Origin: UBA1141 sp963665155
Lineage (GTDB): Bacteria > Chloroflexota > Dehalococcoidia > Lucifugimonadales > UBA3495
Direction of reading: 5' to 3'
DNA: 64,000 nt
Assembly: GCA_963665155.2 (NCBI GenBank)
Contig: OY761986.2
Span: 620,001-684,000, forward strand
Positions 8,439-17,702 of the stretch are shown here, one piece after another; the first letter of the stretch is position 1; each line of letters opens with the position of its first letter. The notes beneath the pieces were generated by a model. The model did no database searches, had not been told where the DNA came from, and saw only the letters and a list, made by a program, of their open reading frames with translations. Position numbers and translations under genes: made by a program.

Positions 8439-9546
8439 ATGTATCGAGCGGTGACAGCCCGGGAGCGGGAACGATGGCATGGGTTCTGGCTCTTGGCCCA
8501 AGGTTGGACCGCATTGGTGGTATCCGAGGCGTTAGAACGGGAGCCCCACACGATCGGCACATTGGTCGCTGCCTTCAGCGACAACGGTCCCACAGCCATT
8601 GCCTTCCAGCAGCCGGGTGGTTCTCGCGCCCTCGGCGGGAGCCAGCAAGCCCAACTGAAGGCAGCGATACAGGCTCTGCCCGAAAAGGCGGGAGGCCTTC
8701 GTGACGGCGTATGCCGCACTCCTCGTAGAAGCGCGACAACGAAGCGCGACAACGAAGCGCGACAACGAAGCGCGACAACGAAGCGCGACAACGAAGCGCG
8801 ACAACGAAGCGTATGCCGCACTCCCCATAGAAGCGCGGAAGCGCGACAACGAAGCGCGACAACGAAGCGCGACAACGAAGCGCGACAACGAAGCGCGACA
8901 ACGAAGCGCGACAACGAAGCGCGACAACTGGGGGCGGAAATCTTCTTCGCCGACGAGGCCCATTTCCGGGCGGATGCGGAATGGGTACTCAAAGGAGAGC
9001 CAGCGCTGGTAGATTCGACCAGCCCCCGGTGGGGTGAAAAAGCGAGTTATGATGCGGCGGTGTGCCTGGAAACCGGCGAGGTGGAGACTATGGAACTGCA
9101 GGGGTACAGTAACGCCGAAACTTCCACCGCCTTCCTGAAGCCAATACGGGAAAAGCAAAGCAACTACGGGAAAAGCACTCCGGACCACTGAACGTCGTCT
9201 GGGACAACGCTCCAGCCCATCATGGTGATGCCGTGCGTACCTACCTGGCTACCCCCGGCTCGCGCCAGCGATGGGTGAGCCTGCCGGAACATAGAGCTGA
9301 TTTCAATGTTGCCGAAGCGATCTGGGACTGGGTACGCGAAGAGGTCACCGCGAACTTGTGCTTGGGCGCCAAAGCCGCGGTGCAGGAAAAATACACTTCT
9401 TCTCCCAGTTGGCTTACCGGAGAGATGAGGTCAAACAACGGCGTCAGACCGCCTTGCAAGCGCGGGCAGAGGAACTCCTCCTCAGGGGTGCTCAAGCCAG
9501 TTTTTATTTTGCTATCCATGTAGATCCCACTTTGGAATTAGTTTAG
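8439..9546 (+). pseudogene. Broken IS630-family transposase containing a tandem-repeat block
   Basis: An N-terminal helix-turn-helix region ('WTALVVSEALEREPHTIGTLVAAF') is followed at about residue 95 by a repetitive segment. The DDE part then resumes with 'GAEIFFADEAHFRADAEWVLKG' (Asp-Glu motif of IS630), 'GYSNAETSTAF', and in another frame 'NVVWDNAPAHHGDAVRTYL' (second Asp) and 'PEHRADFNVAEAIWDW' (Glu). At least two frameshifts (near 9165 and 9390) separate these blocks; the last runs to 9546 as 'QTALQARAEELLLRG'. The repeat block replaces the segment that normally links the DNA-binding and catalytic domains, so the protein is certainly inactive. Confidence 0.85.
8728..8928. repeat. 13-bp tandem repeat array, unit GAAGCGCGACAAC
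   Basis: Six perfect units run from 8728 to 8805, plus a partial unit. After a 32-bp interruption (8806-8837) containing TATGCCGCACTCC, seven more perfect units run from 8838 to 8928. The interruption resembles the sequence just left of the array (8710-8727), so a larger block was duplicated. Because 13 is not a multiple of 3, the array translates as a 13-residue periodic peptide in all frames. It lies inside the IS630 remnant. Confidence 0.97.
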
Positions 9547-9841
9547 TACACTTTCTATACCCAGAGGCTTAATGCAAGGTGTGTCGTTCATTAGTGGTTT
9601 GGCTCTCTTTTTGATCGGAGGAATGCTACAGCTCGCTGCTTAGTTGGTCAGGTTAACGCCTTGCTGTGCCCGCCGTTTCGGCATTACGAATGCTCCAGAG
9701 CCCGTTTGCGGTCTACCACCGTTGCCCCAATATTCTTGGGCTAATTGCTCTGCCAATAGTCCTGTGAAATATGATTCCATTAATCCAGGCAAATTGATTT
9801 CTGTCAATCGAGAAGGACGGGATTGCCACTAATTCCCGAGA

Positions 9842-10748
9842 CTACTCGATGGCAGAAGAGTTTATTTCACCGAACAGTCCTGAGCGATACCGCCTTCCTG
9901 TTCTGTGGCACCAGGCACGGAGCAGGTCTTGGACCAAAGATCGAGACTCCTCGATGAGTAAAGAGAGAAGAAAGACGTAGACCAAACTGACCATGAGCAA
10001 GAGTTTGAGGCGGGTTTCCCAATACTAGATCCGAGGGCTTTCCATAGTCAGGTCCGTCTTGCAAGCCCGGTAGAACATCTCCACCTGCCAGCGCCGGGCG
10101 TAGCCGGGCGTAGTCCAACACCACGCGTCATCGGGGCAAGCGATGTGGTCATTGGTCAGCAGGTACCAGAGCCTTCGTCCTTTGCCAGGCCGGGAGACCA
10201 CCAGGCATAGTTCCGCGTCCACCTGGGGATTGCGCACTGCTACGCCTATGATGCCGGTCTTGCGGGATTTGCACCGGTGCAAATCCCATATCTGACGGTA
10301 CTCTTGGGAGCGTTTGCCACGAGTGATCTGCTAGGCAGCCCGGCTACCCAAGCCATCGGTAAGGTGGTAGCGAGTGGGCCAGCGCATGATAAATCGTAGC
10401 CGGTCGCCACTCAACTCCTTGAGCCATGGCGCGCCAGCGAATCCCCGGTCAAAGACGTGCGGCAACCGACGGTCCCACCCCTCGGCGCAGCGGGCGGAAA
10501 AGGAAGTCTTTTGGGTAGTCTGGTCGCTAGCCAGCTTGCCCCGGCTAGTCCATCAACCCATGGCTACCAAGGCCGGAGGGCGGTGCATACCGGAGAGCCA
10601 GTGCAGGCCAGGCACGAACACCGGTGGTCCGCCGGGGATTGAAGAACCCCGGATTGAGGCGGGCCGCTTTGATGGAGCGCACCGGACACAGCCATTCCAA
10701 GGCAATGCTCTCGGGCTTCTCCAAGACGCTCTCGTCCCAGATGGCCAA
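9842..10748 (-). pseudogene. Degraded IS4-family transposase
   Basis: Reading on the minus strand, 'IWDESVLEKPES' (first catalytic Asp) lies near 10745, 'LPHVFDRGFAGAPWLKEL' (second Asp) near 10430, and 'ARRWQVEMFYRACKTDLTMESPRI' (Glu region) near 10060. The last part continues as 'YWETRLKLLLMVSLVYVFLL' to a stop at 9842-9844. In-frame stops interrupt the frame, for example TAG at 10331-10333 and again after 'MESPRI'. A TGA lies upstream of 'WTSRGKLASDQTTQ'. No intact ends were found, so this is an old remnant. Confidence 0.8.
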
Positions 10749-10767
10749 GGCGGTTTTCCAAGCGCGC

Positions 10768-11327
10768 TTAACAAATTAATTTGGACCTTCTCAAACAGAT
10801 TATGGAACAACCGAAGGAAAGGAAAGCTTCATGAATTTCGGCTCGCCTTTCATAGCGAACCCGCAGCCGTCGGAACTGGTGCAACCATGCGAGGGTTCGC
10901 TCCATTACCCACCAATGGATGCCGCGGCCACTCCTGTGCTCGGTAAGGCGTTTGGCCAGGACCGGCTCGATCCTCAGCAATCGCAACGCACACCGGTGGG
11001 GTTCCGAGTCATAAGCTCGGTCTCCCTGAACTTGGTCTGGTAGTTAGCACCCGTCAAGATGGCGGCCAGAGGAATCCCTAGGGCGTAGGTGATCAAGTGG
11101 TGCTTGCTCCCCGGCTTGCGCCGGTCAGTGGGATTGGGCCCAGTTTTTCCCCCTCCGCCAACCGCCCGGATGGAGGCGCTATCCACCATGGCCCGAGACC
11201 AGTTAATCTGGTCGGATTCTCGCAGTTTGGCCGTTTCGCTAGCAGTTGCCCTTGATGCAGCCCCGCCTCTTCCCTTAAAATTAAGAAGACCCCTCCCGGT
11301 GTTTGGTGATTCACACAACCAATTCAC
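10768..11327 (-). pseudogene. Degraded IS5-family transposase with internal deletion
   Basis: The first part (11327 to about 11040) contains 'NWSRAMVDSASIRAVGGGGK' and 'RKPGSKHHLITYALGIPLAA', the first catalytic Asp region of IS5-family (IS427-like) enzymes. The second part (10986-10768) contains 'RIEPVLAKRLTEHRSG' and 'VMERTLAWLHQFRRLRVRYE', the Glu region. Between them the segment normally holding the second Asp is missing and the frame changes. The terminal sequence near 10760-10785 resembles the end of a second remnant of the same element at 43.7-44.0 kb. Confidence 0.85.
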
Positions 11328-11444
11328 CTGAAGGAGTCTTTTCTTGCAAGCAGTTCCTTATACCAGTTTTAACCTATTACCAAACTCCGGTATGACTCAT
11401 GATACATTGAAAGTCCGACTAATGATGGCACCGGCGCCCGACGC

Positions 11445-12542
11445 CTAAGCCTGCTTTTTCCTCAACGGCGCACTCATCTTATGCATATAGCCCAAGATTT
11501 CCCGGTGGGACTGCATAACGCTGGTTTCGTGGAACGGGATGCCGTGTTTGCGGCAGAACTCTTTGACGATGGGCTGGACCTTCTTCAGGTTGTTGCGGGG
11601 CATGGTAGGGAACAGGTGGTGCTCTATCTGGTAGTTCAAGCCACCGTAGACAAAGTCGGTGATGGGATGGGCGCTAACGTCCCGGGAGGTTATTACCTGC
11701 TGTCGCAGGAAACCCATTGGTGTGTCCTCTTCCAGCACCGGCATTCCTTTGTGGTTGGGAGCGAATACGGATCCCATGTAAAGGCCCTCTACCGCTTGAT
11801 GCACCGCAATAAAGGCCACTGCGTGCAGTGGGTCCAAGAAAACAAACAGCAAAGCGAAATAGGTGGTAAGGTGCACAACCACCAGCAACGGCTCCACAAT
11901 CGGGTACCTGACCTGTTTCCCGGTCAGAACATAGTGGATGCCAGCAAATAGGAAGCTTATTGACGATAGGACCAGAATTGGGAAAAACAAAAACGCCTGG
12001 TGACTGGCCATCGTCTTCAGGAACCCGGTTTTGGCCAGGGCACGACCGATGGTGAAAGCAAAGAATGAAACGTCTATATCGCCATCTTCCCCGATCCTGT
12101 TGGGGTTGCGGTGGTGCCGCTGATTGTGCTTTTTGTTCCACCAACTGGGGACCAAGGCTATGAGGACCCCGACCATCAAGCTTACGCTGTGGTTCTTTAC
12201 TCTTGATGAGAATATTTGCTGATGTCCGGCATCGTGGCCAATCAAGCCAAGCTGGGAAAACACCATTCCCAGGAAAGCGGCATTCAGCAATTGCAACCAA
12301 ACGGAGTTGACCAATATCAGGAAGGCTACGCTGCCAGCCACAGCCGCCACCGTTAGGGGAATCTTTATCGAGTAGTAAAGGGGCTGCCTGTCGAGCAGCC
12401 CTTGCTGCCTAACCATCCGGCGCAACTCCACATATTGAAGGGCGTCCGCCCTTAGGTCATCTGCCACGGAGCCATTCTTGGTAGCGCCGGCAATTCCTGG
12501 AGTACCGGCCATCGTCGGGTTCAATGGGCTTTCAACTGCCAT
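11445..12542 (-). CDS. Membrane fatty acid desaturase
   Basis: A 365-residue di-iron membrane desaturase. The three histidine boxes are present: HDAGH (103-107), HNQRHH (139-144) and QIEHH (305-309). The Gln-initial third box is typical of front-end desaturases of the COG3239 type. Four or more hydrophobic segments (about 62-98, 118-132, 183-205, 218-252) give the membrane topology. GAGAGGG lies upstream of the ATG. It would introduce a double bond into acyl chains of membrane lipids using O2 and an electron donor such as ferredoxin or cytochrome b5-like protein. It is intact although surrounded by IS debris on both sides. Regiospecificity is not readable. Confidence 0.9.
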   Translation of the reverse strand: MAVESPLNPTMAGTPGIAGATKNGSVADDLRADALQYVELRRMVRQQGLLDRQPLYYSIKIPLTVAAVAGSVAFLILVNSVWLQLLNAAFLGMVFSQLGLIGHDAGHQQIFSSRVKNHSVSLMVGVLIALVPSWWNKKHNQRHHRNPNRIGEDGDIDVSFFAFTIGRALAKTGFLKTMASHQAFLFFPILVLSSISFLFAGIHYVLTGKQVRYPIVEPLLVVVHLTTYFALLFVFLDPLHAVAFIAVHQAVEGLYMGSVFAPNHKGMPVLEEDTPMGFLRQQVITSRDVSAHPITDFVYGGLNYQIEHHLFPTMPRNNLKKVQPIVKEFCRKHGIPFHETSVMQSHREILGYMHKMSAPLRKKQA

Positions 12543-12974
12543 AGGCCCTCTCGTGATGTTTTAAATCAAGGGAAACTGTGTGTGGATTTGAGGATACCGG
12601 TGTTTGACTGACCAGACCGGGCCGCATCGTGTTAGGACAATACCGACCCTGCCGGGTTACTCTAAAGAGCCATCGCCATATAATCAACACCGTGTTTAAT
12701 ATTGGACACAGGATACCATAACCGGCGTTTGACTGGCTGCTACTGAAGCCAAATTAAGGGGAATTCGTATGCACCCAAGGCAAGCTTGATTCCCTCGCAA
12801 AAAGGCCTGTTTGAGATGAACCCTGGCGTGCGAAGGGGCCTGGAAGGGAGGAGGCCACGGGATGCCGGCTGCTGGCCTCGCCGCACCATCTGCCGCGCTC
12901 AGGACAAGCGTGATCCCGTTGCGGTACCCCTTCCGTGGCTCAGGGCACCCGGTGGAAGCTGTGGAGCGGCGCCC

Positions 12975-13319
12975 TCATGCGGCCGTGACCGCAGGTACCG
13001 TCCCGACCGCCCGCTGAGCCGTGTTCTCCATCTCCACCAGGCGTGCATGGACCATCCGCTTGAAGTTGCACGCCAACGCCTTCAGGTAGACGGCAAGCCG
13101 CACCCGACGGCCCCCTCGCACCCGCAAGCGCCCAAGCCCGTGGGCGCGCTTCAGCTCGGAGTTCGTTCCCTCGATACCAGCCCTTATGGCATACCGCTTG
13201 CGCCACTCCTCGGTGGCCTCGGCCCTCCGGCGCCGCTCGATGTTCACCTTCACCAGGTCCGCCTTGAGGACGTAGGCCCCCGCACGCCGGTCCAGCTTCA
13301 CTGGGCAACGGGACCGCGA
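12975..13319 (-). pseudogene. IS1182 transposase, C-terminal fragment
   Basis: Encodes 'CPVKLDRRAGAYVLKADLV' through the Glu region 'AIRAGIEGTNSELKRAHGLG' to the normal C-terminus 'VGTVPAVTAA', identical to the end of the intact copy. The upstream junction at about 13319 abuts sequence of unknown origin (13320-13380). It is not functional. Confidence 0.9.
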
Positions 13320-13380
13320 CCCATTTGGACCTGAACCGTACTGCCATGAGCTTACCGCGATTTCTCGCTCGTGGCCGAAT

Positions 13381-13518
13381 ACGACGGATTGCCAAAAAGG
13401 GGCCTTGAGCACCTCTTCATGGCTGTTAGGCGCGTGGGCTGACAGCTTTGTGGTCTTGCGTTCCGCGAAGCGATTTCTGCCCCAAAACTGACCAATTTAA
13501 GAAAGCGTCGTTGTAATA
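13381..13518. repeat. CTAG-bounded short repeat, copy 1 (left end degenerate)
   Basis: 138 bp matching 15395-15532 almost base for base from ACGACGGAT to GTCGTTGTAATA. It ends at the CTAG (13519-13522) that also bounds the inserted IS. It has no coding capacity. It looks like a small non-autonomous element (MITE-like). Confidence 0.7.
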
Positions 13519-15306
13519 CTAGAAACCCGGCTGAAAAGCCCTGCTGTGACGGGATGGCGTGGAGGATAACCAGTGGACTGTAAGTCTGAGGCTAAGAGTG
13601 ACCCAGTTGGCTGCGGCCAATATGAATTGGGTAGTAACGATGGGCGACCCTGGGGCTTGCTGGTCCGGTTTATCGTGAGAGGAGCCTGGAGCCGGAGATA
13701 TCATCCCCATCTTGGTAGCCACCAGGGTCAGGTTGGCCACCGTGGCCGCCATGAGTAGTTGGAATCGGGTCTTGGCTCGGCCGAAGTAGCGAGATTGGCG
13801 GACCCCCAGTTGCGCCAGCCGCGCCAGGCGATGCTCGGCCGCCTGGCGCAGCCTACGGTATTCAGCAAAGCCCTCACTCCGCTGGAAGTCCCGGGCTTGT
13901 TGCAAGAGCGCCTCTTGGGGATGCAGGGCTACGGTGCGTCCCGCCCCGTACCGCGCCGCCACGCACTGGGACCGCAGGGGGCATACGCCGCAGACCGCCG
14001 GGTCGAATTGGAAACTCCGGGCCAGGTAGGTCCGACCCAACCGGTTGGTCCGGGTGCCGAAGGTCCGCAGGGTGTGGGTAACATTACCGGCTGGGCAGGT
14101 GCAGGTTCCTGCCTCCAAGTCGATCTGGAAGTCCTCCTTGGGGAAGCAGGCCTTATTAGGGCGACCCGGCACCTTGGCTATTAGAGTCCGACCAGCATCG
14201 GCAAAGGCCTGCCGCGTCCCGCCATCCCCATAGGCCGCATCCCCGATAGTCTCCTCCACCGCTATGCCCGTGTTCTCCTCACTCTGCTCCACCAGTTCCA
14301 GGACTCCAGTGTTGTCACCGGCATTGCCGGGCAGGATGTCTACCGCGGTCACCAGTTGGGAATCGGTATCCACCACCACCGCAGCCTTATGTCCGTCGAA
14401 GCGTTTGCTGCTGCTTTTACGGCCGTGGCGCATCTCCGGGTCGTGTACCGAAGGGATGCGGTCCCGGCTTACCCCATCCTTCAGGGCTGGGCCATCCTCC
14501 TGGCGTTCCACATCCTGCAGTAACAGTTGCCCCAGCAACTCCGCCGCTTCCACTATACCCTGGCGCTGGGGGCTCTCCTCGGGGAACTGACCCTGGACCT
14601 GACGGGCCAGCTCCAACACCAGGTCGGCATCGGCTACTATCTTCTGCAGTAAGGCTTGCCGCTCTTTCTGGTTGTCCCAGTCAATCTCTGCCTCTCCCTT
14701 CACACTGGAGCCAAAGTAGAGTTCCAGACCGTGTCTCAAGGCCCATTCCTCGGGCCGCGTCCCATCCAGGTCCGAAAGCGCCCGCACTACCTGGACTATG
14801 CCGTCGGCCAGCAAGTTGTAGGTGTCCTTGACCGCCCCTCGGCCCAGAATGTAGGTGGTGTCTACCGCCACCTTCATCCGGCGTCCTTTCAGGTATCCGG
14901 TCTGCCGGGCGAATTGGAGGCTGCGCTGAAAGACGGCCCGCACCCGGTCGTGGAGGATCAGCTGGGCTCGAAACAGCTGCAGCGTGCTCTTGGCAAAGGG
15001 CCGGTCCTCCACCTCAATCCCCAACGCCACCTTCCACCGGATATCAAAATCCGCCCGCTGTTTGGCTTCGGCGTCGCTGACTTTGTCGTAGGCTTGCAAC
15101 AACAGCGCAGTGGCCACCAGACTTGGGGGCACGCTATCGCGGCCATTGTCTGGGCAATATAGCTCGGCGAACTCTTCGTCTCGAAATAGCTGTCCCCGCA
15201 GGGAGGCCAGGAAGCCATAGAAGGAGCCCCGGCCCACATAGTCCAGGTACAGGTGATCCGCTTCCAGCAGCCCTCGTTGCGCCGACCGTACTCCCAGCAT
15301 CCTCAA
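13519..15306 (-). CDS. IS1182-family transposase (second type)
   Basis: A 595-residue transposase. The N-terminal DUF772-like region contains 'LYCPDNGRDSVPPSLVATALLL' (about 50-70). The DDE residues lie in 'MKVAVDTTYILGRG' (first Asp), 'IGDAAYGDGGTRQAF' (second Asp) and 'QAAEHRLARLAQLGVRQSRY' (Glu). The Cys-rich segment 'CPAGNVTHTL...CGVCPLRSQC' is typical of the family. It appears intact. The final codon is Phe followed by TAG, which comes from the flanking CTAG target, as is known for IS870-like elements. Confidence 0.9.
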   Translation of the reverse strand: MRMLGVRSAQRGLLEADHLYLDYVGRGSFYGFLASLRGQLFRDEEFAELYCPDNGRDSVPPSLVATALLLQAYDKVSDAEAKQRADFDIRWKVALGIEVEDRPFAKSTLQLFRAQLILHDRVRAVFQRSLQFARQTGYLKGRRMKVAVDTTYILGRGAVKDTYNLLADGIVQVVRALSDLDGTRPEEWALRHGLELYFGSSVKGEAEIDWDNQKERQALLQKIVADADLVLELARQVQGQFPEESPQRQGIVEAAELLGQLLLQDVERQEDGPALKDGVSRDRIPSVHDPEMRHGRKSSSKRFDGHKAAVVVDTDSQLVTAVDILPGNAGDNTGVLELVEQSEENTGIAVEETIGDAAYGDGGTRQAFADAGRTLIAKVPGRPNKACFPKEDFQIDLEAGTCTCPAGNVTHTLRTFGTRTNRLGRTYLARSFQFDPAVCGVCPLRSQCVAARYGAGRTVALHPQEALLQQARDFQRSEGFAEYRRLRQAAEHRLARLAQLGVRQSRYFGRAKTRFQLLMAATVANLTLVATKMGMISPAPGSSHDKPDQQAPGSPIVTTQFILAAANWVTLSLRLTVHWLSSTPSRHSRAFQPGF

Positions 15307-15383
15307 CCTCCCACACCCATTTATTAAATCTCTTGCCCAGTATATCGGGACAGCCTAGGTCAGGGTACTTTTCGGCCGGAGTT
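13523..15383 (-). mobile_element. Second IS1182-family element, flanked by CTAG
   Basis: 1861 bp with imperfect inverted ends: AAACCCGGCTGAAAAG at the left and AACTCCGGCCGAAAAG inward from the right. CTAG sits directly on both sides (13519-13522 and 15384-15387) and is the likely 4-bp target duplication. The transposase gene fills the element, and its stop codon TAG is part of the left CTAG. A remnant of a similar end abuts another CTAG at 35041. Confidence 0.8.
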
Positions 15384-15387
15384 CTAG

Positions 15388-15532
15388 TATTACAACGACG
15401 GATCACAAAAAAGGGGCCTCGAGCACCTCTTCATGGCTGTTAGGCGCGTGGGCTGACAGCTTTGTGGTCTTGCGTTCCGCGAAGCGATTTCTGCCCCAAA
15501 ACTGACCAATTTGAGAAAGCGTCGTTGTAATA
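15388..15532. repeat. CTAG-bounded MITE-like repeat, copy 2
   Basis: 145 bp starting TATTACAACGACG and ending with its reverse complement CGTCGTTGTAATA, a perfect 13-bp terminal inverted repeat, flanked by CTAG on both sides (15384-15387 and 15533-15536). The right CTAG corresponds to the CCTAGG in the intact IS1182 copy near 27655, showing that the target was CTAG. It is non-coding. Confidence 0.8.
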
Positions 15533-15536
15533 CTAG

Positions 15537-16154
15537 GAGGCCCTCCGGAACCCCAGGGCGAAGCTCTGGGTGCTCCCAGCGCAAGGCCCGCAGGAACAAC
15601 CGCATCGTCTCACAGAACAGGCCCAGCCGGGTGAGTGTGGCGATGTTGCTCATGATGTGGGTGGAGTCCAGCCGTTGCTTTCCGGTGCGTATGCCCAGCG
15701 CCTGGATGATCCGGTCCGTGGTCTCCTGGAAAGCCAGCCGGCCACCGTCGTGCTGCATCAGGCGAACTCGGAAGTTGTGGAGGGTCTTCTGGGGCAGGTG
15801 GGTCTCCTCGATGTCCAGCCGCAGGGCGTGGTGCCAGAGCAGGTTGAACTCTAGTTGTTCCAGAGCTTCATCGTCGGTGAGGTTGAACATCTCTTTGAGG
15901 AGGTGGACCCCGAGGACGGTCTGCACCGCCCGGTTGGGACGGCCGTTGTCCACGCAGTACATGGGAGCAAAGCGCTCCTCGTCAATCAGGGGGAGCGCCT
16001 CGTTTCGGAAAACCTCGGCCCAACTTCTCTCCAGACGCTTAGCCTTCTTCGGCGTCACCAGGAACTGGGACTGCCAGAGGCTCTCTTGCGGGTCTCGTAT
16101 TCGGAACATCCTCCCCTCCCTCGGCCAGGCGCTGCCCCAACGCCCTTTCCCCAC
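15537..16154 (-). pseudogene. IS1182 transposase, N-terminal fragment
   Basis: About 205 residues identical to the start of the intact transposase at 27082-28782 (beginning 'MFRIRDPQESLWQSQFLV' at 16109). It breaks after 'RPGVPEGLL' at a CTAG sequence, where the inserted material begins. It keeps the first catalytic Asp ('RLDSTHIMSN') only. It is not functional. Confidence 0.9.
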
Positions 16155-16463
16155 ATTATCCTCCCATTGCCCCCGGAGGACGAGGGGTTTTTACGAGGAA
16201 ATCAAGCTTGGATTGGTGTACCGGAGCTTTGGGTAGGAACTCCAATATGGATTTAGGTAGAGGATCCATCGCCGAGGATCCATCGTTAATGATGGAATGA
16301 ATTTCCCTCAAAGCCTCATCCATGCCCGAATTGACACCAAGCAAAGCGACTATTAGGCTGACGTTGTTCAAGATGCGCTTTCTACGATGCCCATGATGCG
16401 TGCGGTCAGAGCATTTACCGGCTGGATTTTTACTATCAATTTTGCTACCAAAGGAGGTATATC

Positions 16464-17672
16464 TTGGCTGCTACACCGCTGACCAATAGCTCCTTTTCCA
16501 ACTCCCGAATAGACCGGGTGCACTACGGTCAAGGATGTCTGGCTAACCTGCCTGGGGAGGTTGACCGCTTGGGAGGTAGCCGGGTTTTTATTATCACCGG
16601 CAATAGCTTGAGAAATCAGGCTACGATTTTGGGCCGGATTCAGGACCTGCTGGGGGACCGCTGGGCTGGTACATTTTCGGAAACCCAGCAACACGTCCCA
16701 AGGGAGTCGGTGTTGGCCGCCACAAGGGCGGCGCAAAAAGCCGATGCCGATATGCTAATAAGTTTCGGTGGAGGAACGCCCAACGACACCGCCAAACTGG
16801 TTGCTCTGTGCCTCGCAGAAAACATTACCAGCATCGAGCAACTGGACCGGTACCGGATTCGCTTCCAATATCCGGATAAACTCGATGTCCCTCCGGCCAA
16901 TAACCCTTGCCTGCCCCACATTTCCATTACTACCACCTTGTCCGCCGGGGAGTTCACCAATTTTGCGGGCTCGACCGACCGGGAGCGTAAGGTAAAGGAC
17001 TTGTATACCGGGGAGAACCTGTGGGTCTCGGCAGCGTTTCTGGACCCGGAAGTCACCACCGCCACGCCAGCCTGGCTCTGGGCCTCCACCGGAATACGGG
17101 CAGTGGACCACGCCATAGAGAGCGTCTGCTCCAACAGCGCCATGCCCTTTGCCGACGCTTTGGCCCTGGAAGCGCTGAGCATGCTGTTTCAACACCTGCC
17201 GATTGCCACCGGGGACCGGGAAGACATGACCGCAGCGGGATACTGCCAGGTTGCGGCCTGGATGTCTTTCCACGCTGGCACCAACGTTTGGGTGGGTCTT
17301 AGCCACGGCATCGGCCACCAGTTGGGCGCTCGCGCCGACGTTCCCCACGGCGTTACCTCGTGCATCATGTTGCCAAGGGTCATGGAGTACAATCGCTCCG
17401 TCACCGCACCCCAGCAAAGGCGGATAGCGAATGCCATGGGCATCGATACCGGAGGGATGAACGACGAAGATGCGTCAGTCGCAGCCGTCAGTACTTTGGA
17501 ACACCTGATCGACAAGTTAGGTGTCCCACGGCGGCTTAGGGACTGGGGCGTTTCCCAAGAAGACTTCGCCCCCATCGTCCACGACGCCATGGAAGACATG
17601 GTGGTGGCGTTTAATCCCCGACCCATCGCCAATCAAGAGGAATTGGTGGAGTTGCTGGAACGGGCCCTTTAG
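16464..17672 (+). CDS. Iron-containing alcohol dehydrogenase (group III ADH)
   Basis: 402 residues, usual length for the family. The nucleotide-binding motif is 'FGGGTPNDTAK' (101-111). Metal ligands are visible as Asp215 in 'RAVDHAIES', His281 and His285 in 'SHGIGHQLG', and His295 in 'DVPHG'. The start is TTG at 16464 with AAGGAGG at 16451-16457. NAD(P)-dependent oxidation of an alcohol, or reduction of an aldehyde or maleylacetate, is expected; the layout resembles maleylacetate reductases as well. It stands 30 bp upstream of an FAD monooxygenase on the same strand, probably one operon, which would fit an aromatic-degradation role. Confidence 0.88.
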   Translation: MAATPLTNSSFSNSRIDRVHYGQGCLANLPGEVDRLGGSRVFIITGNSLRNQATILGRIQDLLGDRWAGTFSETQQHVPRESVLAATRAAQKADADMLISFGGGTPNDTAKLVALCLAENITSIEQLDRYRIRFQYPDKLDVPPANNPCLPHISITTTLSAGEFTNFAGSTDRERKVKDLYTGENLWVSAAFLDPEVTTATPAWLWASTGIRAVDHAIESVCSNSAMPFADALALEALSMLFQHLPIATGDREDMTAAGYCQVAAWMSFHAGTNVWVGLSHGIGHQLGARADVPHGVTSCIMLPRVMEYNRSVTAPQQRRIANAMGIDTGGMNDEDASVAAVSTLEHLIDKLGVPRRLRDWGVSQEDFAPIVHDAMEDMVVAFNPRPIANQEELVELLERAL

Positions 17673-17702
17673 CAAATTAACTACACGTGCAATAAGGAGA
17701 CC

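Larger units (their letters stand above)
12786..16206 (-). mobile_element. IS1182-family element (copy 1) disrupted by nested insertions
   Basis: Ends read TTGATTCCCTCG inward on both sides, within AAGCTT-containing flanks; they match the intact copy at 26986-28968. The coding region survives only as a 3'-part (about 12975-13319) and a 5'-part (about 15537-16154), both nearly identical to the intact copy. Some 795 bp of the middle are missing and replaced by about 2.2 kb of other repeats and a second IS1182-family element. The insertion was therefore accompanied by, or followed by, a deletion. Confidence 0.85.

Noticed and set aside
12769..12785. ATG after AAGGGG, apparently interrupted by IS1182 copy 1
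   Set aside because: Joining it to the sequence beyond the IS gives only a 21-codon ORF. Too short and featureless to call.
16156..16371. Minus-strand ORF of 71 codons cut by the IS1182 end, beginning at a TTG
   Set aside because: Rejoining across the IS gives only about 69 codons with no recognisable domain and no ribosome binding site. It is probably not a gene.
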